Assembly (NCBI RefSeq): GCF_003148625.1
Contig: NZ_QGGO01000001.1
Span: forward strand, 124,001-188,000
Direction: 5' to 3'
Length of the DNA: 64,000 nt
Origin: Arcicella aurantiaca
GTDB taxonomy: Bacteria > Bacteroidota > Bacteroidia > Cytophagales > Spirosomataceae
Positions within the stretch are counted from its first letter, which is position 1. Every line of letters starts with the position of its first letter. Shown here in pieces: positions 36,026-46,138 of the stretch. Made by a program: the position numbers and the translations under genes. The notes beneath the pieces were generated by a model, which ran no database searches, had not been told where the DNA came from, and worked only from the letters and a program-made list of their open reading frames with translations.

Positions 36026-39000
36026 ATGGAATATCAAGAATTATTAGCCAAATTAAACTCAAGCGAGCAACTTATTTTACAGTATTATTCAATGTTGGAT
36101 GAAAAACTCAATGCGGGAGAATTTGACAGTTTTTTAGCAAAAATGAACCTTACCAACGAAGGAAAGACCTTTAATGGGTCGCTTTGTACAAAACTAAGGC
36201 AGAAATATATTGACAATGGTATTTTAATTAAACAACCTGTTGTCAATTATTTGTTTTTCGTAGATGTTTCGTTTAAAGAATTTTTGGTTAAAAAAGCATC
36301 GGAAGAAGATTGGTTTGGAACGGCTTGCAGCAAAATAAAGTCGTCTTATCCAATCCAATTATGGGATTATAGTCGGTCTGAATATCGAAGAGCGAGAGAT
36401 TTTAGATTAGCCATTTACGGGCAGAATTTTGCTTATTTATTAGAAAAATTAGACCCAGAAGAAATAAATACAAGTTATAAGCATGTATTGGCAGTCGTTT
36501 TTAAATTTGGTTTGAGCTTAGAAAATCTTCGTATTTTCCCCAAAGAAGTTATTTATCAGGTATTAATAATGCTCGCTAATGATGCTATCATTCGAGGAGA
36601 TTCTGTAAAGATTTTTTTAGAGCATTGGCTTAATAATGGACTTCCCAAAAATGCCAGATATGTTGATTTTCAGTGTACAGAGTTGTTTTTACAAGGAAAT
36701 TTAAAAGAATCATTATCAGTCATTAAAGCTCAAAAAGAACTTAATTTTCGACTTTTGAGCCTCTGGGGGTTGATTGAAACCATGAATGGCGATTATCCAT
36801 CCGCTATTAAAATTTACGAAGAATCTTTAAAAGCATGGCGAAAAGAAACCAAGAAAAAGAAGGGATATTTTATTGAATGGTCGTTGTTGGGCTACGGTTT
36901 GGCACTTTATAAAACCAAAGAAAGTAGCTTTTTGAATTTTTATCAAGACTATGAAAAATATGCCTATAAAAACTTCGATATTCAGAATTATGTTCAGATT
37001 TTGGGTTCATTATACGCATTTGCAACCAATAATGATAACCGTGCCCAAAGCCTTCTACAAACAGAAAATATCAACACATTTTCTGTTTTTCAAACGTTTT
37101 GGTTGCTGGTTTTTTCTTCCAATATTCCCAAAGCCTCTTTTGCGGAAAACCTTGTTTTTAACTCTCTCCGCAATGCCGAAGAAAAAGATTTGAAACTTAT
37201 CGAAAGAGAAATTTTATTCAATATTTCTCGAAAAAAAGAATCTTCTTTTACCGTAAAACAAGCTGATAGATTAGAAAAACTCAATGAAGAAATTGGTAAT
37301 ATTCCAATGGGAGGAATTATTCCTGTGGTAGAAGATTGGGAACGTAGTTTGAGTATTTTAGCAGCTTTGGGCGAAGAGATTGAAGGGGCAAATTTATTAA
37401 CAAAAGTTGCCGAAGGAACGCAAAGATTGGCTTGGTTTATTGATTTTAATGCTCAAATCGTTCAACCAATTGAGCAAAAAATGAATAAAACGGGTTGGAC
37501 AGCAGGACGAAATATTGCTTTGAAAAGGTTGAAATCAGGAGAGTTAAAATACTTGACTTCTCAAGATGAAAAAGCCGTTCAAATTGGACTTATTGAAGAA
37601 ACACAAAGTGGTGGTTGGGGTTATTATGGTTCAACGACAAATTTTTATTTTGACTTTGAAAAAGCATTACCCATTTTGGTTGACCATCCACTTTTATTTT
37701 TGATGGCTCCGCCAAATTTGCCTGTAAGTTTAGTCAAAGGCGAACTTTCATTGCAAGTAAAACAAGATAAAAATGGACTGAAAGTAACCTTTGATGAGAC
37801 TTTCAATCAAGCTGGTTTAATGTTAATTAGAGAAACCGCTACTCGTTATAAAATCCTAACAATTACGCCTTTACACCTTAAAATTAAGCAAAGTTTTTCT
37901 GGAAAATCCTTGAATATTCCTGCTGCTGGCAAAGAGAGTTTACTCAAAGCTCTGAGTCCATTGGCAAAGAAAATGGCTATTCAAAATGACCTCGACGAGC
38001 AACTGACAGATTTGCCAAGCATTGAAGCTGACTCAAAAATATATGCTCTCATCACGCCAATCAATGAAGGTTTTCATCTTGAACTTTTTGTAAAGCCTTT
38101 TTCGTCAACTCCTCCGTATATGAAAGCGGGCAAAGGCTCAGAAAATTTAATGGGCATTATCAATGACGTCCGAACGCAGACGAAAAGAGACTTGAAAAAG
38201 GAAAAGAAAAATCTTAAAGAAGTTGAAGAAATGTGTCCGTATTTGGTGGCGACTGAAAACGAAAATCATGAATGGCTTTTGGATACGCCCGATGATTGTT
38301 TGCAGGTGATGATTGAATTAGAAAAGCCAAAACAACAAAATAAATTAGTGATTGAGTGGCCAAAAGGTCAAAAACTCAAATTGGTAGGAAATATCACCGC
38401 CGAAACGCTCAATATCAACATTACCAGTAAAAATAATTGGTTTGAAGTTTCGGGAGAAACGAAGGTTGATGACGGTTTGGTACTTTCTTTACGTGATATT
38501 TTACAAAAACTGAACGGACAAAGTAATTTCATAGAAATGTCTGATGGTCAGTTTGTTAGCATCACCGAAAAGCTCAGGAAACACTTGCAAATGATGCGTG
38601 CTGTTTTGGACGATAAACTGCGAGGCAATATTTTGGCATCGAGTGTTTTTGAAGATTTATCGGATGAAGTAAAGAATTTTAAGGCGGATAAAGCATGGAA
38701 AGAGAATCTTAAACGTTTAAAAGATGTACGGTCGATAAAAGCAGAAATTCCGAGTACCTTTCAAGCAGAATTACGTTCATACCAAGAAGAAGGCTATCAA
38801 TGGCTTTCGCAATTGTCAAATTGGGGCGTTGGGGCGTGCCTTGCTGATGATATGGGACTTGGAAAAACCATTCAAGCCCTTGCTTTATTGTTGCAACGTG
38901 CCGAAAAAGGACCTGCTTTAGTGGTTGCTCCTTTGAGTGTTTGTCGGAATTGGGAGAAAGAAGCTCGTCGTTTTGCTCCAACTTTAAACCTTTTGATTTT

Positions 39001-40147
39001 TGGAGGAACAAGCCTCGAACGCAAAGAATTATTAGAAAATGCCAAAGGATTTGACCTTGTAGTGGTGAGTTATGGATTGCTTCAAACAGAAGAAGAACTT
39101 TTCAAGCAAACTAAATTTGCCACCATTCTTTTGGACGAAGCCCAAGCCATTAAAAACCGAACAACTAAGCGTTCAAAAACGGTAATGGCATTGGACGGAG
39201 ATTTCAAAATTATTACCACTGGAACACCCGTAGAAAACCATTTAGGAGAATTATGGAATCTTTTCAATTTTATAAATCCCGGACTTTTGGGTTCTCATGA
39301 ACGTTTTAATGACCATTTTGCTATTCCCATTGAACGAAATCAGAGTTTGGAAAGACGTAGAGCCTTGCAAAAAATCATTCAACCGTTTATTCTGAGAAGA
39401 CGTAAAAATCAGGTTTTAGATGAACTTCCTGCCAAAACTGAAATCGTTTTAAATGTAGAAATGTCTCCCGAAGAACGCTCTTTCTATGAATCATTACGTT
39501 TAGATGCTCTTGAAAGAATTGCCTCAGATGCAGGGGAGATTCAAGATAAAAGATTTAAGATTTTAGCAGAATTGACCCGTTTAAGATTGGCTTGTTGTAA
39601 CCCCAAATTGGTTAATCCAGATATTCCGTTGAGTAGTTCAAAACTTGAATTATTTGGAGAAGTCATCGAAGAATTACTCGAAAATAAACACAAAGCCTTA
39701 GTTTTCAGTCAGTTTGTAAAACATTTGGCAATTGTAGAAGAATATTTAATTTCCAAAAATATTTCATATCAATATCTCGATGGTAGCACGCCAGCCACAA
39801 AAAGACAAGAACGAATAGATGAATTTCAGCGAGGAAAAGGCGATGTATTTTTGATAAGTTTGAAAGCGGGAGGAACAGGATTGAACCTCACCGCCGCAGA
39901 TTATGTCATTCACCTTGACCCTTGGTGGAACCCAGCAGTAGAAGACCAAGCTACCGACAGGGCTCACAGAATGGGGCAACAACGCCCAGTAACCGTTTAT
40001 CGTTTGGTAACAGAAGATACCGTAGAAGCAAAAATTTTGAAACTCCACGAAACAAAACGAGATTTAGCAGACGGACTTTTAGAAGGTTCAGAAGGCAGTG
40101 GTAAACTCTCAGCAGACCAATTAATGGATTTGATTAGAGGAATATAA
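36026..40147 (+). CDS. Very large SNF2-family DNA-dependent ATPase with helical N-terminus
   Basis: 1373 aa. The C-terminal ~450 residues are a complete SNF2 motor: YQWLSQLSNWGVGACLADDMG, motif I DDMGLGKT near 940, motif II DEAQ near 1037, motif III TGTPVEN, then GGTGLNLTAADYVIHLDPWW and DRAHRMGQ motif VI. The first ~430 residues look like an alpha-solenoid (TPR-like, e.g. AIKIYEESLKAWRKE); residues ~430-900 contain beta-rich segments of unknown fold. No SWIM zinc-ligand Cys/His cluster was recognised. Such helicases occur with defence islands but also alone; no nuclease or methylase neighbours are present. Possible roles are RNA-polymerase recycling (RapA-like), repair or defence. Confidence 0.85.
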   Translation: MEYQELLAKLNSSEQLILQYYSMLDEKLNAGEFDSFLAKMNLTNEGKTFNGSLCTKLRQKYIDNGILIKQPVVNYLFFVDVSFKEFLVKKASEEDWFGTACSKIKSSYPIQLWDYSRSEYRRARDFRLAIYGQNFAYLLEKLDPEEINTSYKHVLAVVFKFGLSLENLRIFPKEVIYQVLIMLANDAIIRGDSVKIFLEHWLNNGLPKNARYVDFQCTELFLQGNLKESLSVIKAQKELNFRLLSLWGLIETMNGDYPSAIKIYEESLKAWRKETKKKKGYFIEWSLLGYGLALYKTKESSFLNFYQDYEKYAYKNFDIQNYVQILGSLYAFATNNDNRAQSLLQTENINTFSVFQTFWLLVFSSNIPKASFAENLVFNSLRNAEEKDLKLIEREILFNISRKKESSFTVKQADRLEKLNEEIGNIPMGGIIPVVEDWERSLSILAALGEEIEGANLLTKVAEGTQRLAWFIDFNAQIVQPIEQKMNKTGWTAGRNIALKRLKSGELKYLTSQDEKAVQIGLIEETQSGGWGYYGSTTNFYFDFEKALPILVDHPLLFLMAPPNLPVSLVKGELSLQVKQDKNGLKVTFDETFNQAGLMLIRETATRYKILTITPLHLKIKQSFSGKSLNIPAAGKESLLKALSPLAKKMAIQNDLDEQLTDLPSIEADSKIYALITPINEGFHLELFVKPFSSTPPYMKAGKGSENLMGIINDVRTQTKRDLKKEKKNLKEVEEMCPYLVATENENHEWLLDTPDDCLQVMIELEKPKQQNKLVIEWPKGQKLKLVGNITAETLNINITSKNNWFEVSGETKVDDGLVLSLRDILQKLNGQSNFIEMSDGQFVSITEKLRKHLQMMRAVLDDKLRGNILASSVFEDLSDEVKNFKADKAWKENLKRLKDVRSIKAEIPSTFQAELRSYQEEGYQWLSQLSNWGVGACLADDMGLGKTIQALALLLQRAEKGPALVVAPLSVCRNWEKEARRFAPTLNLLIFGGTSLERKELLENAKGFDLVVVSYGLLQTEEELFKQTKFATILLDEAQAIKNRTTKRSKTVMALDGDFKIITTGTPVENHLGELWNLFNFINPGLLGSHERFNDHFAIPIERNQSLERRRALQKIIQPFILRRRKNQVLDELPAKTEIVLNVEMSPEERSFYESLRLDALERIASDAGEIQDKRFKILAELTRLRLACCNPKLVNPDIPLSSSKLELFGEVIEELLENKHKALVFSQFVKHLAIVEEYLISKNISYQYLDGSTPATKRQERIDEFQRGKGDVFLISLKAGGTGLNLTAADYVIHLDPWWNPAVEDQATDRAHRMGQQRPVTVYRLVTEDTVEAKILKLHETKRDLADGLLEGSEGSGKLSADQLMDLIRGI

Positions 40148-40154
40148 GATTTTT

Positions 40155-40214
40155 GTACCACAGACTTTAGTCTGTAAGTATGAATAATTATTTACAGGCT
40201 AAAGCCTGTGGTAC
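40155..40214. repeat. Inverted pair of diverged REP palindromes
   Basis: CAGACTTTAGTCTG (40161-40174) and CAGGCTAAAGCCTG (40195-40208) are enclosed by GTACCACAG / CTGTGGTAC. The second has paired A-to-G and T-to-C changes in its stem, i.e. compensatory changes that keep base pairing. It belongs to the family at 18.3 and 61 kb. It lies 8 bp after the SNF2 stop codon and before the next gene. Confidence 0.8.
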
Positions 40215-40238
40215 TTTATTGATTTCACAACATATAAA

Positions 40239-43200
40239 ATGTCTAACAAAAAACTTACTTTTTTACTCTTTTTATTCACTTTTAGCAAGATGCTTTATGC
40301 CCAAGATAACCCTCGGTATTTAGCATTTTCTTTAGTTAACCTCGACCATCGTAATCCACAAATCGTTGATATTCATAAAGCGGCAGATTTGGGAATGAAT
40401 GCCTTTATTGTGAGTATCAGAAAAGATGTAATTGTAGGGAAAAAAGTGAGTCAAATCAATCCTTGGCAACAATATGACGACCAAATTGCCACTGCTCGGA
40501 GTCGAGGAATGAAAATTTGTTTTAGAATTGTCTTTGCTACTTGGTGCAATAACAAAACCGTTGGCGAACCGCTTGATAATAACGTTGGTACGTGTACAGG
40601 TTTTGACGCTTCTGAAAGAATGTTGGGCATTGACCAAAAAGGAGCTTCAAGAGTACACCAACAATCATTTGGATATACAGGTTGCGACCAAATTGATGAC
40701 TGTGGACAAATGATGACTACCAGTTTATCTTCTTCCAAAACCGTTCAAGAAATGCAAGATTTTACCTTGCAGGTTTTACAACATTATAAAGCCGTAATTG
40801 ACGCAGGAGACGTTATTTACTGCTCGGCAGTTATTACACCAGAGCAAGAATTTGGCTATCCATTTGTGACAACCAAAGGATTAAACGGTGTTGTAAATTC
40901 CCTTTTTGATTATTCCCAATCTATGATAACGGGTTTTAGAGAATGGTTGAAGGTGAAATATAATAATGATTTTTCAAAGCTGAAATCTTCGTGGGGAAGT
41001 TACGGAAATGCTTATACAGGTTTCAATTCGGTAGAACCTCCAAAACCCGTTGGAGATTATAATTGGACTGTTTTTTTATTGGGAATAGCTGGTAATGATT
41101 GGTACGTTTATCGACACAAAATGCTAAAAGATTATTGTGCTGCTTTTACAAAAACGATTAAGAATTTTAATGCTAATTTAAAAGTAGTCAATGATTTTGG
41201 TTCTCTGAATGACCAGCCAACGGTTCAACGTGGCACATTTGCCTTTAAAGATATTGGCGAAGGTACAGACGGTGTAAAAATGAACAGTAGTCCTTATCAA
41301 GACCATCGTTTTATCATGGATGTGGCTCGTACCAACTTCAAAGATAAATGGATTATGATGGAGGTAGAATCGTTTAAAGACCGAACAGACCTTCAAGAAG
41401 CCCATTTTATAGAGGCTTTTACGCATGGAGCAAAATTAGTAGGAGCATTCGCTTTTGATGTACTAAATAATCAAGCACATCAAGATTTATTACGACGAAT
41501 GACTGACAAATTTATTAAAGGAAATCAGCAAGTTGAGAAAATCGAAACCTGTGGGACAACCATAACTTCAGTTTACGAATTGCTGGAAGACGGCGGTTGT
41601 TTGATGAATAAAGCTGCTCCAGATAAAGATTGTCGTTCGTACAAAGATTGGGTAAATCTAAGAAAAGCAAACGGCGATAAACCTGTAAGAATTATTTTAG
41701 ATGAAAGTTTTGTTACAGGGAAAATCTTAAAATTAAGTCCTTCAGATTTATCTTTTTGTGGTTCTATTCCAAATTTTAAAGAAGTTTATGCTACTGATTG
41801 CCAAAGAGTTGGTGTTAAACCAAGAGCAAATGAAAATCTCAAAGGCATGATAGAAAGTGTAGCTTGTGATAAAATTACAGGTTGGGCTATCAACACTAAA
41901 AACTTAGACGAAATTCAAGCGATTGATATTTATGTTGATAGTGTAAAAATTGGAACTACGCAAGCAAATATCGGAAACCGTGCAGATTTAGTAACCACGT
42001 TCAATAGTTCAAAAGCTAATTTTAGAGGTTTTAGTTTTGCTTTGCCCGATACAGCTTGGTATAAATCTGGACAAGCCAAAAGAATTTATGCCCGTTTTGC
42101 CAATACCAATACACTTTTGGAAGACAGTGGAGATTTAAAAGTATTAGCTTGTGAAGGTACAGGTTCGGGTACGTGTGGTGCAAAATATCGTTTGATTGTT
42201 TCGCCTGATTCCCTGACAAATGTTTTGGCGAAAGCAACAGAATATAAAATTGCAGTTTCTTCCAATACGAAATGGCAAATATCAAAAAGTGCTAATTGGT
42301 TGATAACCAGTGCTGATACAGGTAGTTTTAATGGGAATTTTACCTTGAAAGTTACTGTAAATGGTGATACAGGAACTCGTAGAGGAAAAGTTACATTGAC
42401 CGCAGGGAATTTAGTGAAAACTATAACCATTGCTCAAAAAGGTGTTGGTCAGCCTTATTTGACTGTTTCACCCGACTCAATTGTTACGATAACTTCTGTT
42501 GGAGCAGAATACAGAGTTGTAGTTAATTCAAATGTCAAAATTACCCTTACTAAAGATGCAAAATGGATAACTGCCGACCCCGAAGGCGAAGTTAGTAGTT
42601 CATTTGGATTAAGAATTGAACAAAATCCAGATACGGCTACTCGAAGAGGGAAAGTAATATTGACGGGTCAGGGTATCAGGAAAGTTTTTTATATCGTTCA
42701 AAAAGGAAAAGGACAGGCTTGCGTTGGTTGTAATGGAACAATTGATACTGATAAACCTTTCAATGACCCCAATGAAATAGCAGGTCAATTAGCACCTTCT
42801 ACTTTTAGAGGTTGGGTTGAATCTGCTTCATGTTGTAGCGTAAAAGGTTGGGCATTTGATTCTCAAAATTTTGATGATAATCTAATGGTCGATGTTTATT
42901 TGGATAAACAAAAAATTGGTACGACAATCGCTAATTTGGGGTATCGTACAGATTTAGCAAGTACCTACCAAAGTGATAAATTACTATATAAATCTTTTTG
43001 CTTTCCGATTCCTAAAAACACCTTAGACTCCTTCAAAAATGGGCTTAATAAGCAATTGTATGTACGTTTCGGCGGAACAATAACAAAATTATATTCATCA
43101 GAACAACGCTATTTAATTTGTAATCCAAATCAAGTTTGCCCGATTGGAGAGAATTGTGAGGAGAGAGGTTTTCAAGATTATTTAGAGGTCGTTTATCCTA

Positions 43201-43433
43201 ATCCAAGTAAGGATATTTTTAAATTATCGTTGTATTCGCTTAAAAATCAAGTTGCCACTTTAAAATTGGTAGATTCCGAAGGACGTTTATTGAAGAGTAT
43301 TAATTACAATGTAATCAATGGCATAAATAATCTTGAAATTGATGCTTCAGACCTTAAAAACGGCGTTTTATTGTTATCAATTAATTTAGAAAACGGTAAT
43401 CGTTTGTTTAAGCGATTGGTTAAAATTGAGTAA
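40239..43433 (+). CDS. Secreted multidomain glycosidase-like protein with BACON modules and type IX sorting domain
   Basis: 1064 aa. The signal peptide ends near MLYAQD. Residues ~25-430 look like a TIM-barrel glycoside-hydrolase relative (ADLGMNAFIVSIR, ARSRGMKICFRIVF); candidate acidic residues are Glu in TPEQEFGYP (~203-205) and Glu in WIMMEVESF (~375). A ~110-residue module at ~530-640 (KITGWAINTKNLDEIQAIDI) recurs at ~850-964 (SVKGWAFDSQNFDDNLMVDV). Between them are two BACON-like domains (~647-734, ~738-824; YRLIVSPDSL, YLTVSPDSI, each ending in VxIxQKG). Residues ~984-1064 (VVYPNPSKDIFKLSL) are the type IX sorting domain. Carbohydrate binding or cleavage at the cell surface is inferred. 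Confidence 0.8.
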   Translation: MSNKKLTFLLFLFTFSKMLYAQDNPRYLAFSLVNLDHRNPQIVDIHKAADLGMNAFIVSIRKDVIVGKKVSQINPWQQYDDQIATARSRGMKICFRIVFATWCNNKTVGEPLDNNVGTCTGFDASERMLGIDQKGASRVHQQSFGYTGCDQIDDCGQMMTTSLSSSKTVQEMQDFTLQVLQHYKAVIDAGDVIYCSAVITPEQEFGYPFVTTKGLNGVVNSLFDYSQSMITGFREWLKVKYNNDFSKLKSSWGSYGNAYTGFNSVEPPKPVGDYNWTVFLLGIAGNDWYVYRHKMLKDYCAAFTKTIKNFNANLKVVNDFGSLNDQPTVQRGTFAFKDIGEGTDGVKMNSSPYQDHRFIMDVARTNFKDKWIMMEVESFKDRTDLQEAHFIEAFTHGAKLVGAFAFDVLNNQAHQDLLRRMTDKFIKGNQQVEKIETCGTTITSVYELLEDGGCLMNKAAPDKDCRSYKDWVNLRKANGDKPVRIILDESFVTGKILKLSPSDLSFCGSIPNFKEVYATDCQRVGVKPRANENLKGMIESVACDKITGWAINTKNLDEIQAIDIYVDSVKIGTTQANIGNRADLVTTFNSSKANFRGFSFALPDTAWYKSGQAKRIYARFANTNTLLEDSGDLKVLACEGTGSGTCGAKYRLIVSPDSLTNVLAKATEYKIAVSSNTKWQISKSANWLITSADTGSFNGNFTLKVTVNGDTGTRRGKVTLTAGNLVKTITIAQKGVGQPYLTVSPDSIVTITSVGAEYRVVVNSNVKITLTKDAKWITADPEGEVSSSFGLRIEQNPDTATRRGKVILTGQGIRKVFYIVQKGKGQACVGCNGTIDTDKPFNDPNEIAGQLAPSTFRGWVESASCCSVKGWAFDSQNFDDNLMVDVYLDKQKIGTTIANLGYRTDLASTYQSDKLLYKSFCFPIPKNTLDSFKNGLNKQLYVRFGGTITKLYSSEQRYLICNPNQVCPIGENCEERGFQDYLEVVYPNPSKDIFKLSLYSLKNQVATLKLVDSEGRLLKSINYNVINGINNLEIDASDLKNGVLLLSINLENGNRLFKRLVKIE

Positions 43434-43437
43434 ATAA

Positions 43438-43504
43438 ATTGTAGTGGTGAATAGCATTCGCCATTGTTTGTGAATGGTTGACGAATGCTATTCGCTACTA
43501 CAAT
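43438..43504. repeat. Inverted repeat/hairpin between convergent genes
   Basis: A 23-bp arm (43438-43460) pairs with 43482-43504 at 21 positions (ATTGTAGT...GAATAGCATTCG). It reaches to the stop codon of the minus-strand gene and probably serves as a bidirectional terminator. The sequence looks like a member of a dispersed repeat. Confidence 0.65.
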
Positions 43505-44383
43505 TTACAACACGTTAGATGTTTGTTCTTTGATTTTCTCTAATTCGTCTTTCATATTTACGACAATTCTTTGGAGAATTACGTCATTTGCTTTTGAACC
43601 GATTGTGTTAATTTCACGACCGATTTCTTGAGAAAGGAAGTTTAATTTCTTTCCATTTCCATCTTTAAGGACTTCTTTAAAATAGTTTAAATGCGTTCTT
43701 AAACGTACTTTTTCTTCCGAAATATCGTATTTTTCAATGTAGTAAATTAATTCTTGTTCAAAGCGATTTTTGTCAAATTCTTCATCGCCCATCAATTCAC
43801 TTACTGATTTTCTCAAACGCTCACGTACCGCAGGAATACGATTTTTATCTTGAATTTCAACTTCGTTTAAAAGTTCACCGATACGGTCGATATATTCTAC
43901 AAATTTTGCAGAAACAATAGCACCTTCACGTAAACGAAATTTTGTACATTCGCCAATTGCCTGATTTACGGCTTTCAAAATTTGTTGCCATTCTGCTTCT
44001 GCTTGCTCTTCCGATGCTACTTCTGTATTGAAAGCATTGGGTAAAGTCATAGCAATTTTGAAAAGTTCAACACGGTCATCTGCCGAAAAATCTTCAGAAG
44101 ATTCTATCAAATCTTTCATATAAGCATTTACTAACGGACGGTTTATACTTGTGCCAGAGCTTGCAACGTCTGTATAGTTTGTGGTAAGGTTAAACTCAAT
44201 TTTACCACGTTCAAGAGCTTGCGTTAATAAATTTCTGATTTCTATTTCTCTGAAAGACAAGCTTTTAGGGATTCTACAATAAATATCAGTAAATTTTGAG
44301 TTTAGAGATTTTACTTCGGCGGTTACAGTTAAACTGCTCGATTCCGAAACAGCTTTACCAAAGCCTGTCATTGATTTTAACAT
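43505..44383 (-). CDS. YicC-family endoribonuclease
   Basis: ~292 aa from the ATG at 44383 (MLKSMTGFGKAV), the canonical YicC N-terminus; an upstream in-frame ATG at 44431 is unlikely. VKSLNSKFTDIYCRIP follows. The C-terminal DUF1732 part is intact (EELIYYIEKYDISEEKVRLRTHL split: ELIYYIEKYDISEEKVRL; NFLSQEIGREINTIGSKAND). YicC proteins are RNases acting on small RNAs and mRNA in E. coli. It is a single gene. Confidence 0.92.
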   Translation of the reverse strand: MLKSMTGFGKAVSESSSLTVTAEVKSLNSKFTDIYCRIPKSLSFREIEIRNLLTQALERGKIEFNLTTNYTDVASSGTSINRPLVNAYMKDLIESSEDFSADDRVELFKIAMTLPNAFNTEVASEEQAEAEWQQILKAVNQAIGECTKFRLREGAIVSAKFVEYIDRIGELLNEVEIQDKNRIPAVRERLRKSVSELMGDEEFDKNRFEQELIYYIEKYDISEEKVRLRTHLNYFKEVLKDGNGKKLNFLSQEIGREINTIGSKANDVILQRIVVNMKDELEKIKEQTSNVL

Positions 44384-44634
44384 TTGAAAATTGTTTTGAG
44401 TTGGGAGATTAGCGTTTGTTATAAAATACATATTTGCCTAATAACCTAACGTGAAAATTTGGAATGAAAAATCAATCTCATCATGGATTGATTTTGATGC
44501 AAGATACATAAAAAAGAGCTATAAAATTGAACTTGTAAATTCAAATGATAGCTCTTGAAATTTAATTAGAGAATAATTTTTCCTAAATGTGTTCGGTAAT
44601 AGAAAGAATTTGATACCGTTTATCGTTTCGCAAA

Positions 44635-45915
44635 TTATTGCTTATAAACCACACCGTCTTTCATCACGAAAGATACCTTTCTCATGACTTTAATGTCTTG
44701 TAATGGATTACCATCTGTGGCGATAATATCAGCAATTTTACCTGCTTCGATAGTTCCTGAGTCTTTTTGAGTTCCCATAATTTCGGCAGGAACAATTGTT
44801 GCGGCTTTAATGGCTTCAATAGCTGGCATTCCTGCTTCTACCATGTATTGAAATTCGTAAGCATTATATCCATGAATAGACACGCCAGAATCCGTCCCAA
44901 AAGCAATTTTTACACCTGCTTTGTATGCTTTTCCAAAAGTAGCTTGAATAAGTGGACCTGTTTCTAAGGCTTTTGGTACAACCAATGGATGATAATATCC
45001 CGGAACTTTTGCAGAATCAGCAACGGTTTTGCCTGCCAAAATAGTTGGAACGAGATATGTACCGTATTTTTTCATTAATTCAATGCCTTCATCGTCCAAA
45101 AACGTTCCGTGTTCAATCGTTGTAACTCCGCCTCTTACCGCACGTTTGATACCTTCTGTTCCGTGTGCGTGAGCGGCTACGTGGAAACCATAATCTTTGG
45201 CAGTTTCAACAATTGCTCTAACTTCATCTTCGGTAAATTGGGGAGCTTTACCACTTTTGGCAATACTTAAAACGCCACCAGTTGCCGTAATTTTAATACA
45301 ATCAACGCCATCTTTATAATGCTGACGAACTGCTTGGCGACATTGGTCAACGCCCTCTACTACGGCAGTTAAATATTGTGGGTCGAGTGTATATTTTTCC
45401 GAAAGTCCGTTTGAAGGGTCGCCATGTCCGCCCGTTGTAGCAATGGTTTTTCCCGAAGTAAATATTCTTGGTCCAATGACTGTTCCTTTATTGATAGCAT
45501 TTCTCAAAGCTACATTTACGCCCGAACCACCCAAATCTCTAACACTTGTAAAACCTGCCATTAGGGTATTTTTGGCGTATTTTGTAGCATCAAAAGCAAT
45601 GTCGGCAGCATTTAATTGATAACGTTTTATTTCGCCACCTTTGCTGGTTTCTTGCTCCAAATGCACGTGCATATCGGTCAATCCCGGCATCACGGTTTTG
45701 GTACTTAAATCAATCACTTTATCCGTTCCAGTTGGTGTGGTAAATCCTTTTTGAATAGCCGTAATTTTTTTACCTTCGACTACAATCGTCATTTTTGACT
45801 CGCCTTCATTTTTCACGGCATCAATTAATGTTCCGCAATGAATGAGTGTTTTTTGAGCATTCGCCACTGTTACCGAAAAGCACAGTCCAGCTAAAATTAG
45901 TAGTTGTTTTTTCAT
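44635..45915 (-). CDS. Exported amidohydrolase (imidazolonepropionase/prolidase-like)
   Basis: This 426-aa metal-dependent hydrolase has a signal peptide (LAGLCFSVTVANAQ). GLTDMHVHLEQE gives the HxH metal ligands, CIKITATGGVL the candidate carboxylated Lys, HVAAHAHGTEGIKRA and GVTTIEHGTFLD the two further His, and IAFGTDSG the catalytic Asp. This set marks the COG1228 group, which includes Xaa-Pro/Xaa-Arg dipeptidases. Periplasmic peptide or amide hydrolysis is inferred; the substrate is unknown. Confidence 0.9.
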   Translation of the reverse strand: MKKQLLILAGLCFSVTVANAQKTLIHCGTLIDAVKNEGESKMTIVVEGKKITAIQKGFTTPTGTDKVIDLSTKTVMPGLTDMHVHLEQETSKGGEIKRYQLNAADIAFDATKYAKNTLMAGFTSVRDLGGSGVNVALRNAINKGTVIGPRIFTSGKTIATTGGHGDPSNGLSEKYTLDPQYLTAVVEGVDQCRQAVRQHYKDGVDCIKITATGGVLSIAKSGKAPQFTEDEVRAIVETAKDYGFHVAAHAHGTEGIKRAVRGGVTTIEHGTFLDDEGIELMKKYGTYLVPTILAGKTVADSAKVPGYYHPLVVPKALETGPLIQATFGKAYKAGVKIAFGTDSGVSIHGYNAYEFQYMVEAGMPAIEAIKAATIVPAEIMGTQKDSGTIEAGKIADIIATDGNPLQDIKVMRKVSFVMKDGVVYKQ

Positions 45916-46138
45916 TTGTTGATTTTGATATGATTTGTTTAGATAAAAGTAAAAAAACTCAGCTAAAGTATTGCCCTTTCTTGTTAGATTTTAATTTTAA
46001 GTATTTGTTCTTTTTACTCACCTAAATATCCGTAACAGAAACATCTAACAGAAGATTTATTATTTTTAGAACTGATGGTATTAATTTTACGTACATTATC
46101 GAAAGTAGATTGACTACTTTAGCCTAAAACCATAAATC

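Noticed and set aside
36026-40147. Defence island around the SNF2 helicase
   Set aside because: The neighbours are mutS2 and a secreted glycosidase-like protein; no methylase, PLD nuclease, DUF1998 or other defence partner is present.
42086-42430. 114-aa minus-strand frame inside the secreted glycosidase gene
   Set aside because: It is antisense to the first BACON-like region; a shadow of codon bias.
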